Below are positions 9,588 to 19,480 of a DNA stretch of 64,000 nt, piece by piece; the stretch's first letter is position 1; each line of letters begins with the position of its first letter. A model generated the notes under the pieces. It worked only from the letters and a program-made list of their open reading frames with translations. It ran no database searches and was not told where the DNA came from. The stretch is from an uncultured Gilliamella sp. (GTDB lineage: Bacteria; Pseudomonadota; Gammaproteobacteria; Enterobacterales; Orbaceae), in contig CAMLPV010000001.1 of assembly GCA_946482005.1 (NCBI GenBank), positions 62,001 to 126,000 of the forward strand, read 5' to 3'. A program made the translations under genes and the position numbers.

Positions 9588-9619
9588 GCAACTATCGATA
9601 AAATCAAGCTTGACTGATC

Positions 9620-9649
9620 ATTCCGCCAATCTATTTGGCGGAATTTTTA
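9620..9649 (+). terminator. Rho-independent terminator after the A2M gene
   Basis: Ten-bp stem ATTCCGCCAA (9620-9629) with TTGGCGGAAT (9635-9644), 5-base loop, and a T-run through 9649. It lies in the 100-bp gap before pbpC, so pbpC is either read through or has its own promoter. Confidence 0.85.
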
Positions 9650-9687
9650 TTTCTAAATACATTTAGCTGAGTAATTTAACAACGATA

Positions 9688-11985
9688 ATGAAAAAATGCT
9701 TTTATAAACTACTCAAATTTTTATTGATATTATTAGTTTTAATGGTGGGCAGCTTTTTTATTGCAGACTATTTTTTTCCATTATCTATTTCACAAAATAA
9801 AACGACTCAAACGGTTGTCGCCGAAGATGAAACGCCATTATGGCGATTTGCTGATGAAAATGGAGTTTGGCGATATTCAGTCAGTCTCGATGAAGTTCCT
9901 GACTATTATCTCGAAGTTTTATTGAATTATGAAGATCGCTATTTTTATGATCATCTCGGTATTAATCCGCTTTCTCTATTTCGTGCCGCTTGGCAAAATA
10001 TAACCAATGATAGAATTGTCTCTGGTGGTAGTACTATCTCCATGCAAGTGGCGAGGCTTTTATATCCACACGATCGAACCCTGACCGGCAAGTTAAAACA
10101 GATTTTCCGAACCTTTCAACTTGAATTACATTATAGTAAAAAAGAGATCCTAACTTTATATATCAATCATGCGCCTTATGGCGGTACCATCGAAGGTATT
10201 GGCGCGGCAAGTTGGTCCTATTTTGGTAAACAACCCAAAGAATTGACCAGAAGTGAGGCTGTATTATTAGCCGTGTTGCCTCAAGCACCGAGCCGATTAA
10301 GACCCGATCGATTTCCTGAAAGAGCTAAGCAAGCCCGAGACAAAGTACTAGATAGATTGGCTGAATATGAAGTGTGGTCAAAAGACTTAATAGAAACAGT
10401 TCGCCGTGATGAAGTTTGGGTCTATCCAAGAAAAGCACCACAATTAGCTCCGTTACTGGCTTACCGTTTAAAACGTAAATACCCTGATGAGGATATTATT
10501 CACTCGACGATCGATGTTGGCATTCAATATAATTTAGAAGATTTAGCCATTAATCGGGCAAAACAGTTACCACCTAAAACCTCATTGGCTATTTTGGTGG
10601 TGGATCACACGGATATGACCGTTAAAGGTTATGTCGGTTCGGCTGATTTTAATGATAACGAACGCTTTGGCCAAATCGATATGATTAGTGCACTACGCTC
10701 CCCCGGCTCGACATTAAAACCTTTTATTTATGCTTTTGCTATTGATGAAGGTATGATTCATTCTGAATCGTTATTACAAGATGTCCCACGTATTACAACC
10801 GACTATCGCCCAACAAATTTTGATGAAGGTTTTAATGGTCCGGTTAGCGCATCTGATGCATTAAGCAAATCATTAAATTTACCTGCGGTGCAATTAATTG
10901 AGTTATATGGACCAAGACGATTTACCGGCAAACTGGCTGCTGTTGGTTTACCTTTATCCTCAATAGCAAATGAACCTAATATCGCTTACATCTTAGGTGG
11001 TGCTTCATTAAGGTTGGATAATCTTGTTAGTGCGTATAGTGCATTTGCAAGACATGGTGAAGTGAGCCCTTTACGGTTTACCGCAAAAGAGCCATTAATT
11101 AATAAACCACTAATTTCCGATGGAAGTGCTTGGATAACCAAACAAATGCTGGCTAATAGTAATTTATTAGCATATAAAACCGGAACCAGTTATGGGTATC
11201 GTGATGCTTGGGCTGTAGGTATAAATCCAAGATATTTAATTGGTGTTTGGGTAGGGCGCCCGGATGGAACTCCCGTTGTGGGACAATATGGCTCAATGTC
11301 TGCCATGCCACTTTTACAACATATTAATTCAATGTTATTAAACCGGGAAAATCGTCTAAATCGCCCATTTGTTAATTATGAAAAACCAGAATCAGTATCT
11401 TCTATGAAAATTTGTTGGCCTTTAGGGCAACCACTTGCCGAATCGGATATAAATTGTCATCGACAAAAAACGGCATGGGTTTTAAATAATATGGTACCAC
11501 CAACACTCAGCACCTATAGTGAATTAAAAAATAATATTTATCGTTCTGGTTCGATAACTATTTGGGTTAATGAACGAGGCGAACGTGTTGCTGCTGATTG
11601 CCCGGGCGCACAAAAAAAACAACTCGCACTGTGGCCAGTTTCGTTAGAAAATTGGTTATTAACCAAAGAGAAAAGACATAATATTTTACCGCCAATTGAT
11701 AAAAGTTGTCCGGTAATGGGGCAAGATGTTTTTGCCTCACTTAATATTGTTGGCTTGCGCGATAGACAACTAGTTAGAGCATTACCGGGAGCTAAACAAG
11801 TCACTATAGGTTTAACTCCTGAAGGTGGCTATGGCGAAAAATGGTGGTTTTTGGATGGTGATTTAGTCGCTAATTCCCAAGATAATGAAAAAATTGCTTT
11901 AACTATCACCAAAAAAGGCGTTCATCGTTTACTATTAGTGGATGAAAGCGGGCAAATTTTTCGATTAACGTTTATGTCCGATTGA
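9688..11985 (+). CDS. pbpC: Penicillin-binding protein 1C (peptidoglycan glycosyltransferase/transpeptidase)
   Basis: Bifunctional class A PBP of 765 residues. An N-terminal membrane anchor (about 8-28) is followed by a GT51 domain with EDRYFYDHLG and SGGSTISMQ. The transpeptidase has STLK (in PGSTLKPF), SLN (SKSLNLP) and KTGTS (YKTGTSYGYRDAW) motifs. The C-terminal 80 residues fit the BiPBP_C beta domain. Pairing with the A2M lipoprotein is conserved in proteobacteria and is read as a repair-and-defence pair: PBP1C patches the wall while A2M blocks proteases. Confidence 0.96.
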   Translation: MKKCFYKLLKFLLILLVLMVGSFFIADYFFPLSISQNKTTQTVVAEDETPLWRFADENGVWRYSVSLDEVPDYYLEVLLNYEDRYFYDHLGINPLSLFRAAWQNITNDRIVSGGSTISMQVARLLYPHDRTLTGKLKQIFRTFQLELHYSKKEILTLYINHAPYGGTIEGIGAASWSYFGKQPKELTRSEAVLLAVLPQAPSRLRPDRFPERAKQARDKVLDRLAEYEVWSKDLIETVRRDEVWVYPRKAPQLAPLLAYRLKRKYPDEDIIHSTIDVGIQYNLEDLAINRAKQLPPKTSLAILVVDHTDMTVKGYVGSADFNDNERFGQIDMISALRSPGSTLKPFIYAFAIDEGMIHSESLLQDVPRITTDYRPTNFDEGFNGPVSASDALSKSLNLPAVQLIELYGPRRFTGKLAAVGLPLSSIANEPNIAYILGGASLRLDNLVSAYSAFARHGEVSPLRFTAKEPLINKPLISDGSAWITKQMLANSNLLAYKTGTSYGYRDAWAVGINPRYLIGVWVGRPDGTPVVGQYGSMSAMPLLQHINSMLLNRENRLNRPFVNYEKPESVSSMKICWPLGQPLAESDINCHRQKTAWVLNNMVPPTLSTYSELKNNIYRSGSITIWVNERGERVAADCPGAQKKQLALWPVSLENWLLTKEKRHNILPPIDKSCPVMGQDVFASLNIVGLRDRQLVRALPGAKQVTIGLTPEGGYGEKWWFLDGDLVANSQDNEKIALTITKKGVHRLLLVDESGQIFRLTFMSD

Positions 11986-12711
11986 TCAAGATATTGCCGT
12001 AAACCTGATTCCATGCAGTTTAATTTCCTGAAAGTCTGTATATTATTGCTAATATTTATTGATTGAAAATTAGATAATTTATAATTAACCCACCCCCAAA
12101 ATTATATTGTATATCATCATTGAGTAAGCTATTGGTCTTTTATACAATCTTGGTTAAATACCTTGGATATAGATAAAATGGTAGAGTAAAAAGTATAATT
12201 GGTTTTCCGAATAACAATTGAACTAGACAAAAAGTGCTAGGAACACGTCACGAAATTACTTTTGGTGATTAATAAATTTCTATTAATTTTCTTGTTTATT
12301 GGTTGTTTAGTTAGCAATTCTCAAATAAAAGTTTCCAAAATCATTACTTAATTTTATAGATGCTGAACCTGATGAGACAGCAATTAGTATTAGCCTTTAA
12401 ATTATTTTAAAAAGGTTATTTCACTTAGAAATTCAACTTTGCAAATCAGAATTCAAATTATCTTTAATTACATTTGTAAACGACAGCAATCATGCGTTGA
12501 ATTTTTTTGTATTAATTAGATCTCTTTATGAAGTTGGAACAATTGTTATCAATGTTAAAAGTGCTACTTACGTTTCAGTGACTCAAGCAGAGGAGTTTGA
12601 TAAAACTAACCATATTGAGGTTGAAGCATAATATACTGAAACAGCTGGTTAATTGGTTAATAACCTTGATATTACCGATAAATAGATTTTTTAGTTTATT
12701 TGTGGCATAGA
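11986..12711. other. 726-bp gap, mostly without recognisable genes
   Basis: AT-rich, with stops in all frames except one stretch on the + strand at 12401-12631 (listed separately). I see no terminator, tRNA, insertion sequence or clear promoter. The gap separates the pbpC locus from the acid-sugar island and may be an old insertion or deletion scar. Confidence 0.4.
12401..12631 (+). pseudogene. Possible gene remnant, open for 76 codons without a good start
   Basis: The frame is open from 12401 to the TAA at 12629-12631 and ends AEEFDKTNHIEVEA. It contains no in-frame ATG with a ribosome site, and stops surround it. Composition is protein-like toward the 3' end, so it may be the tail of a decayed gene. 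I do not recognise the family and the call is weak; it could be chance. Confidence 0.2.
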
Positions 12712-13473
12712 TTAACTGGCAATATGCAATTTAAATATCTGATTTTGAAGAACTTGTAATGTTTCTGTGTCCAAATGATTATCGGTAATAATGTCGGTAA
12801 AACGGTTTAGTGGAATAGAGGTAAATAAAGAGTAAGAGTTATATTTACTACTATCAGCAACCAGAACGACTTTATCAGCCTTCTCAGCAAAACCAGCTTT
12901 GATTAACGCTTTATCTTCAGTTGGTGCGGTTACTCCCTTACTTAAACTCCAAGAGTTACAACTAATAAATGAAATATCAGGATTAATTTGCAATAACAGG
13001 GAGCGGCCATGTTCACCGATACAGGATTGGCTACTGTCATCAATTTTTCCACCAATAATGGTGACTTCAATTTGTTTGAACTCGGATAAAAATAGCGCAA
13101 TATGTAAGTCAGAAGTAATCACCCTAACAGGCATCTGAGTAATTCTTTTGGCTATTTCTAAAGTTGTCGTTCCTGCGTCAAGTGCGATTGAGTCACCAGG
13201 TTTAATTAGCTTGGCTGCTACATCAGCAATTAATTGTTTTTCATTAAAATTTTTATGAATTTTTTCAGAAGTCGTTGGCTGATTAGGAATAAAGCGGTTT
13301 AGTGTTACGCCACCATGGGTTCGACTAATAACGCCATGTTGATCTAATTTGATTAAATCTCGGCGAATTGTAGCAGGAGAGGCTTCAGTAGCGATGACTA
13401 ACTCTTCGACTGTTACTAAATTATGAAGCTTTAAATAGTCCATGATTTGATCTAGTCGATTATATTTTCCCAC
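12712..13473 (-). CDS. DeoR-family transcriptional regulator
   Basis: 253 residues with the N-terminal DeoR helix-turn-helix (RLDQIMDYLKLHNLVTVEEL, then ASPATIRRDLIKLDQHGVI and the RTHGG signature). The C-terminal DeoRC phosphosugar-sensor domain contains SIALDAGTTTLEIAKR and VVLVADSSKY. Such proteins usually repress sugar catabolic operons and are relieved by a phosphorylated intermediate. It starts at GTG 13473, preceded by GGGGGA. It is the third gene of a minus-strand run kinase-PdxA2-DeoR (22-nt gap to PdxA2), so it probably controls this island, with a phosphorylated acid or DHAP-side metabolite as a plausible signal. Confidence 0.93.
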   Translation of the reverse strand: MGKYNRLDQIMDYLKLHNLVTVEELVIATEASPATIRRDLIKLDQHGVISRTHGGVTLNRFIPNQPTTSEKIHKNFNEKQLIADVAAKLIKPGDSIALDAGTTTLEIAKRITQMPVRVITSDLHIALFLSEFKQIEVTIIGGKIDDSSQSCIGEHGRSLLLQINPDISFISCNSWSLSKGVTAPTEDKALIKAGFAEKADKVVLVADSSKYNSYSLFTSIPLNRFTDIITDNHLDTETLQVLQNQIFKLHIAS

Positions 13474-13495
13474 TGAAAGTTCCCCCTTTGTATTT

Positions 13496-14479
13496 TTACT
13501 TAGATAACAGTTCCGCTAATCGAATCGATTCTATCATACTATCGGCTTTTGCAATACCTTGCCATGCAATATCGAATGCAGTTCCATGGTCAGCAGATGT
13601 TCTTATAAATGGCAGACCAGCAGCAATATTTACACCATCATAAAAACCTAATAGTTTAAGCGGTATATGACCTTGGTCATGGTACATCGCAACAACAATA
13701 TCAAATTTACCTTGATGAGCCTGTAAAAAAACGGTATCAGGTGCACACGGTCCAATAGCATCAATACCACAACTCTGCATTTTTTCAATAGCTGGGGTAA
13801 CGAATTTGATTTCCTCATCACCAAATAATCCATGTTCTCCGGCATGTGGATTAACGCCTGCTACTGCAATTTTAGGGGCAGATATTCCAACTTTTTTAAG
13901 AAAATCATCAGCTATTTTAATTACTTTTTCAATTCTATCACTACTTAATTTATCTAAAAAGTTTCGTAGTGAAACGTGAGTAGTAACATGAATCACTTTT
14001 AGTGAATCAGTATAAAGTACCATAGCAACATCTTTGCTATTAGTCAATTTAGCTAATAGTTCAGTGTGTCCAGGATACATATGTCCAGCAGAATGTAACG
14101 CTTCTTTGTTAAGAGGCGCTGTTGCTATTGCAGTTACTTCCCCAGCAAGTGCTAATTCGGTAGCTTTTTTGACACAACGATAGGCCAGATCACCCGCTTG
14201 AGGTTGAATTTTGCCAGGTTGCAATGCATCAATATCGGCTAATTTTACATCTATAATATTGATGACATTTTTTGAAAAATCAGCATCACTCACGTTGTTA
14301 ATTATATTGAAACTAACATTATTAAATAGTCCCATTGTTAACTGTTTTTTTAATAAATCTGCCGAACCAATTACTACAGATTTTATGTTTTTTAAAATAT
14401 CTGATTGTAATGCTTTGACAATAATTTCTGGTCCAATTCCAGCTGGATCCCCCATAGTTATCGCTACGATTTTTGACAC
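13496..14479 (-). CDS. pdxA2: PdxA2-type 4-phospho-acid dehydrogenase (4-hydroxythreonine-4-phosphate dehydrogenase family)
   Basis: 327 residues with the PdxA fold: N-terminal ITMGDPAGIGPEI, metal-site histidines in HVTTHVSLR, NPHAGE and YHDQGHIPLK, then SADHGTAFDIAW. In catabolic clusters with DUF1537 kinases, PdxA2 oxidises and decarboxylates D-threonate or D-erythronate 4-phosphate to DHAP, CO2 and NADH. The genetic context here (DUF1537 immediately upstream, DeoR downstream) favours that role over vitamin B6 synthesis. Starts at GTG 14479 behind a good AAGGAGA. Confidence 0.88.
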   Translation of the reverse strand: MSKIVAITMGDPAGIGPEIIVKALQSDILKNIKSVVIGSADLLKKQLTMGLFNNVSFNIINNVSDADFSKNVINIIDVKLADIDALQPGKIQPQAGDLAYRCVKKATELALAGEVTAIATAPLNKEALHSAGHMYPGHTELLAKLTNSKDVAMVLYTDSLKVIHVTTHVSLRNFLDKLSSDRIEKVIKIADDFLKKVGISAPKIAVAGVNPHAGEHGLFGDEEIKFVTPAIEKMQSCGIDAIGPCAPDTVFLQAHQGKFDIVVAMYHDQGHIPLKLLGFYDGVNIAAGLPFIRTSADHGTAFDIAWQGIAKADSMIESIRLAELLSK

Positions 14480-14490
14480 AATTTATCTCC

Positions 14491-15753
14491 TTAAATAAAT
14501 CTTAATGATTTTAAAAAAATATCCTTTTTTCCAAACCCGCCAGCCTTGGTAAATACTCGATAATTTAAATTTTGGGTGCTTAATAATTTACCGTAAGGGA
14601 CACCATCGCAAACTTGCCCTTCAATTCTAAAACCTATTGCACCTAACGATTTAGCAACTGAAATTGCCACATCACCACCGGTTAAAAATAAATTATCGAA
14701 CTTCAAATGCTTAACCAATCTTGCTAATTCATTACAAATTTTTTCACCTAGTTCGGTTCTTGATAATTGATATTGTTGACAATATGAATCGATTTTTTCT
14801 CGTTCTTGTTTATCTGTACTGGTTCTAATAATACAATGTTGATTATCATCAAGTATTTCTTGAATTTTATTCCTATATCTTTCCAATGTATTTGCTGATA
14901 GTTCTGGTAATAGATCTTGGATTTTTAGATCAATGACCTTCCATTTATTATCATGTTGAATGGTATAATTTATCTGTTGTTGGGTAATTTCGCTCATTGA
15001 TCCAGCAATAACTAACATCGGTTGTGAACTGGTATGTTCAGTTTTTGCTGCGTTATCGGTCATTGTTGGTGAAAGGAAATCAACCAATCCAGCCGAGCCA
15101 ACTAACAAAATGTTATCTTCAAATGCCTGAATTTGTTCAATTATGGTTTTTAAATCATGATTTGTTTCAGCATCGATGATGATGATTTTTGTTCCTCGAG
15201 TTACAAAGTCTTCAATACGTTCTTCTACTTGATGCGTTCTTACTTCATTTAAATTGATCTCTTCACATGGATAATCAGTTTGTTGTTCTATAATCGTTTT
15301 AATATTCGATGAACAGATAGGTGTTTTAGGGTCAGTTGCAAATTCAGTATGAATTAACTCTTTACCGTCAACATAACATTTCCCATGTTTAGTTATGCGG
15401 TTCATGTTGGGAAAAGCGGGTATAACTAAGGCAAATTTAACCTGAGTAGTGGCTAATAGTGTTTCTATTTCACAACCGATATTCCCCCTCATCGTGGAAT
15501 CTATTTTTTTATAAATAGGCGATAAATGTACATTATTTAAGATGACCTGTTTTATTCTATCTTGTGCCTCGTGCCGCGAAATTGCTCTGCTTTCCGTATT
15601 AATAACAACAACTTTATCATCACCATCATTTGTATTTAATAATTGATTAGACTTCCAATCAAAAACTACATCTACAGTAAATCCTTTGTTAACAAGTTGC
15701 ACTCCAGCATCGTTAGAACCAGTGAAGTCATCAGCAATTATTAATTTTATCAT
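14491..15753 (-). CDS. DUF1537 four-carbon acid-sugar kinase
   Basis: 420 residues. The N-terminal domain has IIADDFTGSNDAGVQL and KKIDSTMRGNIG (substrate side). The C-terminal domain has LFLTGGDVAISVAKSL and IEGQVCDGVPYGKL (nucleotide side). This family phosphorylates threonate, erythronate and related acids at O4. Next to PdxA2 it most resembles the DtnK/PdxA2 D-threonate arrangement, but substrate stereochemistry cannot be read from sequence. First gene of the minus-strand operon, divergent from the alcohol dehydrogenase gene, with a 227-bp shared control region. Confidence 0.88.
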   Translation of the reverse strand: MIKLIIADDFTGSNDAGVQLVNKGFTVDVVFDWKSNQLLNTNDGDDKVVVINTESRAISRHEAQDRIKQVILNNVHLSPIYKKIDSTMRGNIGCEIETLLATTQVKFALVIPAFPNMNRITKHGKCYVDGKELIHTEFATDPKTPICSSNIKTIIEQQTDYPCEEINLNEVRTHQVEERIEDFVTRGTKIIIIDAETNHDLKTIIEQIQAFEDNILLVGSAGLVDFLSPTMTDNAAKTEHTSSQPMLVIAGSMSEITQQQINYTIQHDNKWKVIDLKIQDLLPELSANTLERYRNKIQEILDDNQHCIIRTSTDKQEREKIDSYCQQYQLSRTELGEKICNELARLVKHLKFDNLFLTGGDVAISVAKSLGAIGFRIEGQVCDGVPYGKLLSTQNLNYRVFTKAGGFGKKDIFLKSLRFI

Positions 15754-15852
15754 TGATTATCTTTGCTCAAAAAAAACTATTTTTGCGATTATACAGATTA
15801 TTTTCCGAAAAAAACAATCCAAAGTGATTAAATTAAATCATTTTAATCATAA

Positions 15853-15868
15853 TGTGATCTAGATCATA
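15853..15868. promoter_or_regulatory. Candidate CRP-cAMP site in the divergent control region
   Basis: TGTGATCTAGATCATA matches TGTGA-N6-TCACA at 8 of 10 key positions, with an ideal TCTAGA core. It lies between the DUF1537 kinase start (15753, minus) and the alcohol dehydrogenase start (15981, plus), so it could give catabolite control to both arms of the island. Confidence 0.65.
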
Positions 15869-15980
15869 GTTTTGCAATCTAGAAATTGATCGTTTTGCCA
15901 ACATAAAATAACATTAAATGATTAAATTAAGTCAATATGATTTTTAATACTCATTTTATTGCAAATTATTGGAGCAAATT

Positions 15981-17117
15981 ATGCACATTAACAGTACTGT
16001 TTTAAGTGGACAAGGTGTACTAAATGATCTTAATTTTTTATTTACTCAAAGAAATCATGTAGTTTTTCTTACCGATAAGAATATTATTAATTTGCCGATT
16101 GTCAGCAAATTAATAAAGACCCTTGAAGATACCGTTGCGCATTTAACACTTATTGATGATATCCCGCCAGAACCTAGTCATCATGATGTTACCAATTTAT
16201 TAAACCGAATGAAAATAACTGACGTCGATTTAGTTGTTGGAGTTGGCGGTGGTAGCGTTCTTGATGTTGCTAAATTAATTTCAGTATTGTGTGCCAAGGA
16301 CAATCAACTCACCCTTGAAAAATTATTAGCGGGTGAAAAACCATCTAAAAGATGTACATCGATTCTTATTCCTACTACAGCGGGAACCGGTTCTGAAGCT
16401 ACGCCAAATGCGATTTTAGCTATTCCGGAAAAATCCACCAAACAAGGCATTATTTCACCGGTTATGCTGCCTGATTATGTCTGTTTGATTCCTGAATTAA
16501 CTATTTCTATGCCGAAGCATATCGCTGCATCAACCGGAGTTGACGCCCTATGCCACTTAATCGAATGTTTTACTGCCAATATCGCTAATCCTGTAGGCGA
16601 TAATTACGCTTTGATTGGTATGGATAAATTATTTCATTCCTTAGAAAAGTCAGTCAATGACCAAACAGATATTGAAGCAAAATTGAATATGCTTTGGGCT
16701 TCATACTATGGTGGCGCTGCAATTGCTCATGCTGGAACACATTTAGTTCATGCAATGTCATATCCACTTGGTGGTAAATATCACATACCTCATGGTGTAG
16801 CGAATGCCATTTTACTTGTTCCATGTATGGAATTTGTTCGTGATGCGGTTGTTGACAAATTTGCTCAAGCTTATGACTTATTGCCTGATGCCAATTTAAG
16901 TTTAACAGACGAAGAAAAATCTCACGCACTAGTCAATTATTTTAGAGAGTTAGTGAAACGTTTAGCGCTACCTTCTAAGTTACAGGAACTGAATATCTCA
17001 CCAGAACATTTACCTTATCTTGTTGATTCTGCTTTAGACGTAAAACGCCTCATGAATAACGTTCCTAAACAAGTGACCAAAGATGATGTTCTAACTATTT
17101 ATCAATCACTTTTATAA
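15981..17117 (+). CDS. Iron-containing alcohol dehydrogenase
   Basis: 378 residues of the group III metal-dependent dehydrogenase family. The dinucleotide-binding motif is VVGVGGGSVLDVAKLI, with PTTAGTGSEATPNAIL. Metal-ligand histidines are in ALCHLIECF and IPHGVANAI. It interconverts an aldehyde (or ketone) and an alcohol with NAD(P). The start at ATG 15981 is preferred over an in-frame TTG at 15969 because GGAG (15971-15974) lies between them. First gene of the plus-strand arm; the substrate is probably a short hydroxy-aldehyde made or used in this pathway. Confidence 0.9.
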   Translation: MHINSTVLSGQGVLNDLNFLFTQRNHVVFLTDKNIINLPIVSKLIKTLEDTVAHLTLIDDIPPEPSHHDVTNLLNRMKITDVDLVVGVGGGSVLDVAKLISVLCAKDNQLTLEKLLAGEKPSKRCTSILIPTTAGTGSEATPNAILAIPEKSTKQGIISPVMLPDYVCLIPELTISMPKHIAASTGVDALCHLIECFTANIANPVGDNYALIGMDKLFHSLEKSVNDQTDIEAKLNMLWASYYGGAAIAHAGTHLVHAMSYPLGGKYHIPHGVANAILLVPCMEFVRDAVVDKFAQAYDLLPDANLSLTDEEKSHALVNYFRELVKRLALPSKLQELNISPEHLPYLVDSALDVKRLMNNVPKQVTKDDVLTIYQSLL

Positions 17118-17143
17118 ACAATCCTACTTCTGGAGTAAAAATT

Positions 17144-18022
17144 ATGAGCAAAAAAGTAGAGGGAATCTTAACCGCCATTGTTACAACTTTTGATGATAAT
17201 GGTGATTTTTGCCCTAAACGAATGCGCAAACAAGTTCAACGGCAATTATCTAATGGCAATAGTGTTTTTTGTAATGGTACTAATGGTGAATTTTTTGTAT
17301 TAACTCAGCAAGAAAAGATACAAGTTACAGAAGTTTGTGTCGATGAGGTTGCAGGACGCTCGCCGGTAATGGCTCACATTGGTGAAATCTCAACACGAGA
17401 AACAATAAAACTAGGCAAAGAAATAGCAAAATTAGGTGTCGATGCAGTATCAGTAATTGCACCATATTTCATCCCATTAAAACAGGAAGAGCTAATCTAC
17501 CACTATTCTACCATTGCCGATGCTCTCACTGTCCCTGTGTATCTTTATAACATTCCAGCCAGAACAGGTAACACTATTTTACCTGAAACCGCCGCAAAAC
17601 TTGCTGAGCATCCTAATATCGCAGGAATAAAAGATAGTGCAGGAAGTGCTGAAAGTTTGCAAGCCTTTCTTGACGTAGCAAAAAAACTAGATGGATTTGA
17701 TGTATTAACTGGACCTGACTCATTGATATATCAAGGTTTTGTAGGTGGAGCAGTTGGATCAATTTCAGGGTTGGCTAATGTTGCACCGGGATATATCAAT
17801 GCAATTTGGAAAAATTTTAAAGCGGGTGATCTGGAAAAATCTAAAGCAGCTCAAGACGCTGTGGGTGATTTAAGGAAAAATTTATACGCAACAGTGTTCT
17901 CACCTGCGGCTGTTAAAAAAGCATTAACTCTGATGGGGGAAGAGGTTGGGGTAAGTCGTTATCCAATAACGTTTACTGATGAACACATAACCACCATCAA
18001 GGCTATTGTTAAGCAATTATAA
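17144..18022 (+). CDS. DapA/NanA-family class I aldolase or dehydratase
   Basis: 292 residues of the dihydrodipicolinate synthase/N-acetylneuraminate lyase family. The GTNGEF loop binds the carboxylate, the tyrosine is in YLYNIPARTG and the Schiff-base lysine is in IAGIKDSAGS. Members cleave or dehydrate 2-keto-3-deoxy acids to pyruvate or related compounds. The context, with no dapB/nanE/nanK and with acid-sugar genes around it, suggests a catabolic aldolase for a keto-deoxy sugar acid. It begins 26 nt after the dehydrogenase gene. Confidence 0.88.
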   Translation: MSKKVEGILTAIVTTFDDNGDFCPKRMRKQVQRQLSNGNSVFCNGTNGEFFVLTQQEKIQVTEVCVDEVAGRSPVMAHIGEISTRETIKLGKEIAKLGVDAVSVIAPYFIPLKQEELIYHYSTIADALTVPVYLYNIPARTGNTILPETAAKLAEHPNIAGIKDSAGSAESLQAFLDVAKKLDGFDVLTGPDSLIYQGFVGGAVGSISGLANVAPGYINAIWKNFKAGDLEKSKAAQDAVGDLRKNLYATVFSPAAVKKALTLMGEEVGVSRYPITFTDEHITTIKAIVKQL

Positions 18023-18064
18023 CAACTATTTAACATGTAATTATAAGAGAAATAAAGGTGATAT

Positions 18065-19465
18065 ATGCATTACTTTGGAACAATGGACACAATAATAATA
18101 GTTAGTATTGTCGTCCTTTACATATTAGCTACATCGTGGATGACTTATTTTTTAAGAAGTAAAAATAATAGCGATTTCATGGAAGGCTCAAGAACTGTAC
18201 CTGCAATAGTCGTTGGAATATTATTAATGACTGAGTACATTGGCGCAAAATCAACAATTGGTACCGCACAATCTGCATTTGATAATGGGATTGCCGCATC
18301 ATGGTCAGTCATTGGCGCGGCTATTGGTTTCCCACTGTTTGGATTATTGTTAGTAAAGAAAATCTACAATACTGGTGAAATTACCATTTCAGCTGCTATT
18401 GCCCAAAAATATGGCAATTCGACTAAAAATTTAATATCGATCATTATGATCTATGCCTTAATTCTTGTTAATGTCGGTAACTATATTAGTGGTGCTGCTG
18501 CAATTTCAACAGTTTTACAGATTTCATTACCAGTTGCAGCTTTTATTACCGCAGTAGTTAGTACTTTCTACTTCGCATTTGGTGGCCTAAAGGGTGTTGC
18601 TTATGTCACCATAATACATAGTGGTGTTAAATATTTTGGTGTGTTATTTATACTGGGTACGGCGCTATATCTTACTGGCGGTTTCGGACCAATGATTGAA
18701 CAAATGCCACCACATTATTGGACATGGGATGGAACAATTGGCGCAAGCACTATTTTTGCTTGGTTGATTGGAACAATTGGTTCAATATTTTGTACACAGT
18801 TTGTTATTCAAGCGATCTCTTCAACTAAAGATGCTAAATCGGCTAAACGCGCATGTTGGTATGCATTCTTTTTCTGTCTTCCTATTGCGATCGCTATTGC
18901 GGTAATTGGTGTATGTGCAAAATTTTTGCATCCTGAAATCAAAAGTTTATATGCATTGCCAGTATTCATTCAAGATATGAATCCTTTCATGGCAGGTATT
19001 ATTACCACATCATTAGTTGCTTCTATATTTATTAGTGTAAGTACAGTTGCTTTAGCAATTGCATCATTGATTGTGAAAGATTTTTATGTTCCATACTTTA
19101 AACCAACACAAGATAAAGAATTTAAAGCAACCAAAATCATTTCAGTCATTGTTGGATTTGCCCCATTACTGTTAGTACTAGCGTTTCCAGAGGTTTTAAA
19201 ACTATCGTTCTTTACTCGGGCTATTCGTTTATCAATTACTATCGTTGCAATGATCGCGTTTTATCTACCATTTTTAAATAGTACTAGAGCAGCTAATATG
19301 GCTTTAATTGGTGCAGCGGTTATCACTTCAACGTGGTTCTATTGTGGAGATCCGTTAGGTATTAATAATATGTATGTAGCATTACTTTCGCCAGCAATCA
19401 TCATGTTATTAGATAAAATATTAATCAGTCCTTTTGTAAAATCTAACCAAAAAACTGATGCTTAA
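18065..19465 (+). CDS. Sodium:solute symporter (SSS family)
   Basis: 466 residues with about 12-13 membrane helices. The N-terminal MDTIIIVSIVVLYILATSW and the GSRTVPAIVVGILLMTEYIGAKSTIGTA region are SSS-like, including residues near the usual sodium site. Very likely the importer of the island's substrate, an acidic sugar, since SSS members in similar clusters carry sialic acid or sugar acids. It sits between aldolase and BNR genes in one run (42- and 15-nt gaps). Confidence 0.88.
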   Translation: MHYFGTMDTIIIVSIVVLYILATSWMTYFLRSKNNSDFMEGSRTVPAIVVGILLMTEYIGAKSTIGTAQSAFDNGIAASWSVIGAAIGFPLFGLLLVKKIYNTGEITISAAIAQKYGNSTKNLISIIMIYALILVNVGNYISGAAAISTVLQISLPVAAFITAVVSTFYFAFGGLKGVAYVTIIHSGVKYFGVLFILGTALYLTGGFGPMIEQMPPHYWTWDGTIGASTIFAWLIGTIGSIFCTQFVIQAISSTKDAKSAKRACWYAFFFCLPIAIAIAVIGVCAKFLHPEIKSLYALPVFIQDMNPFMAGIITTSLVASIFISVSTVALAIASLIVKDFYVPYFKPTQDKEFKATKIISVIVGFAPLLLVLAFPEVLKLSFFTRAIRLSITIVAMIAFYLPFLNSTRAANMALIGAAVITSTWFYCGDPLGINNMYVALLSPAIIMLLDKILISPFVKSNQKTDA

Positions 19466-19480
19466 TAGGGAGATAAATGA

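Noticed and set aside
13496..14479. Housekeeping PdxA for vitamin B6
   Set aside because: Operon with DUF1537 and DeoR, not with ksgA/surA; catabolic PdxA2 fits better.
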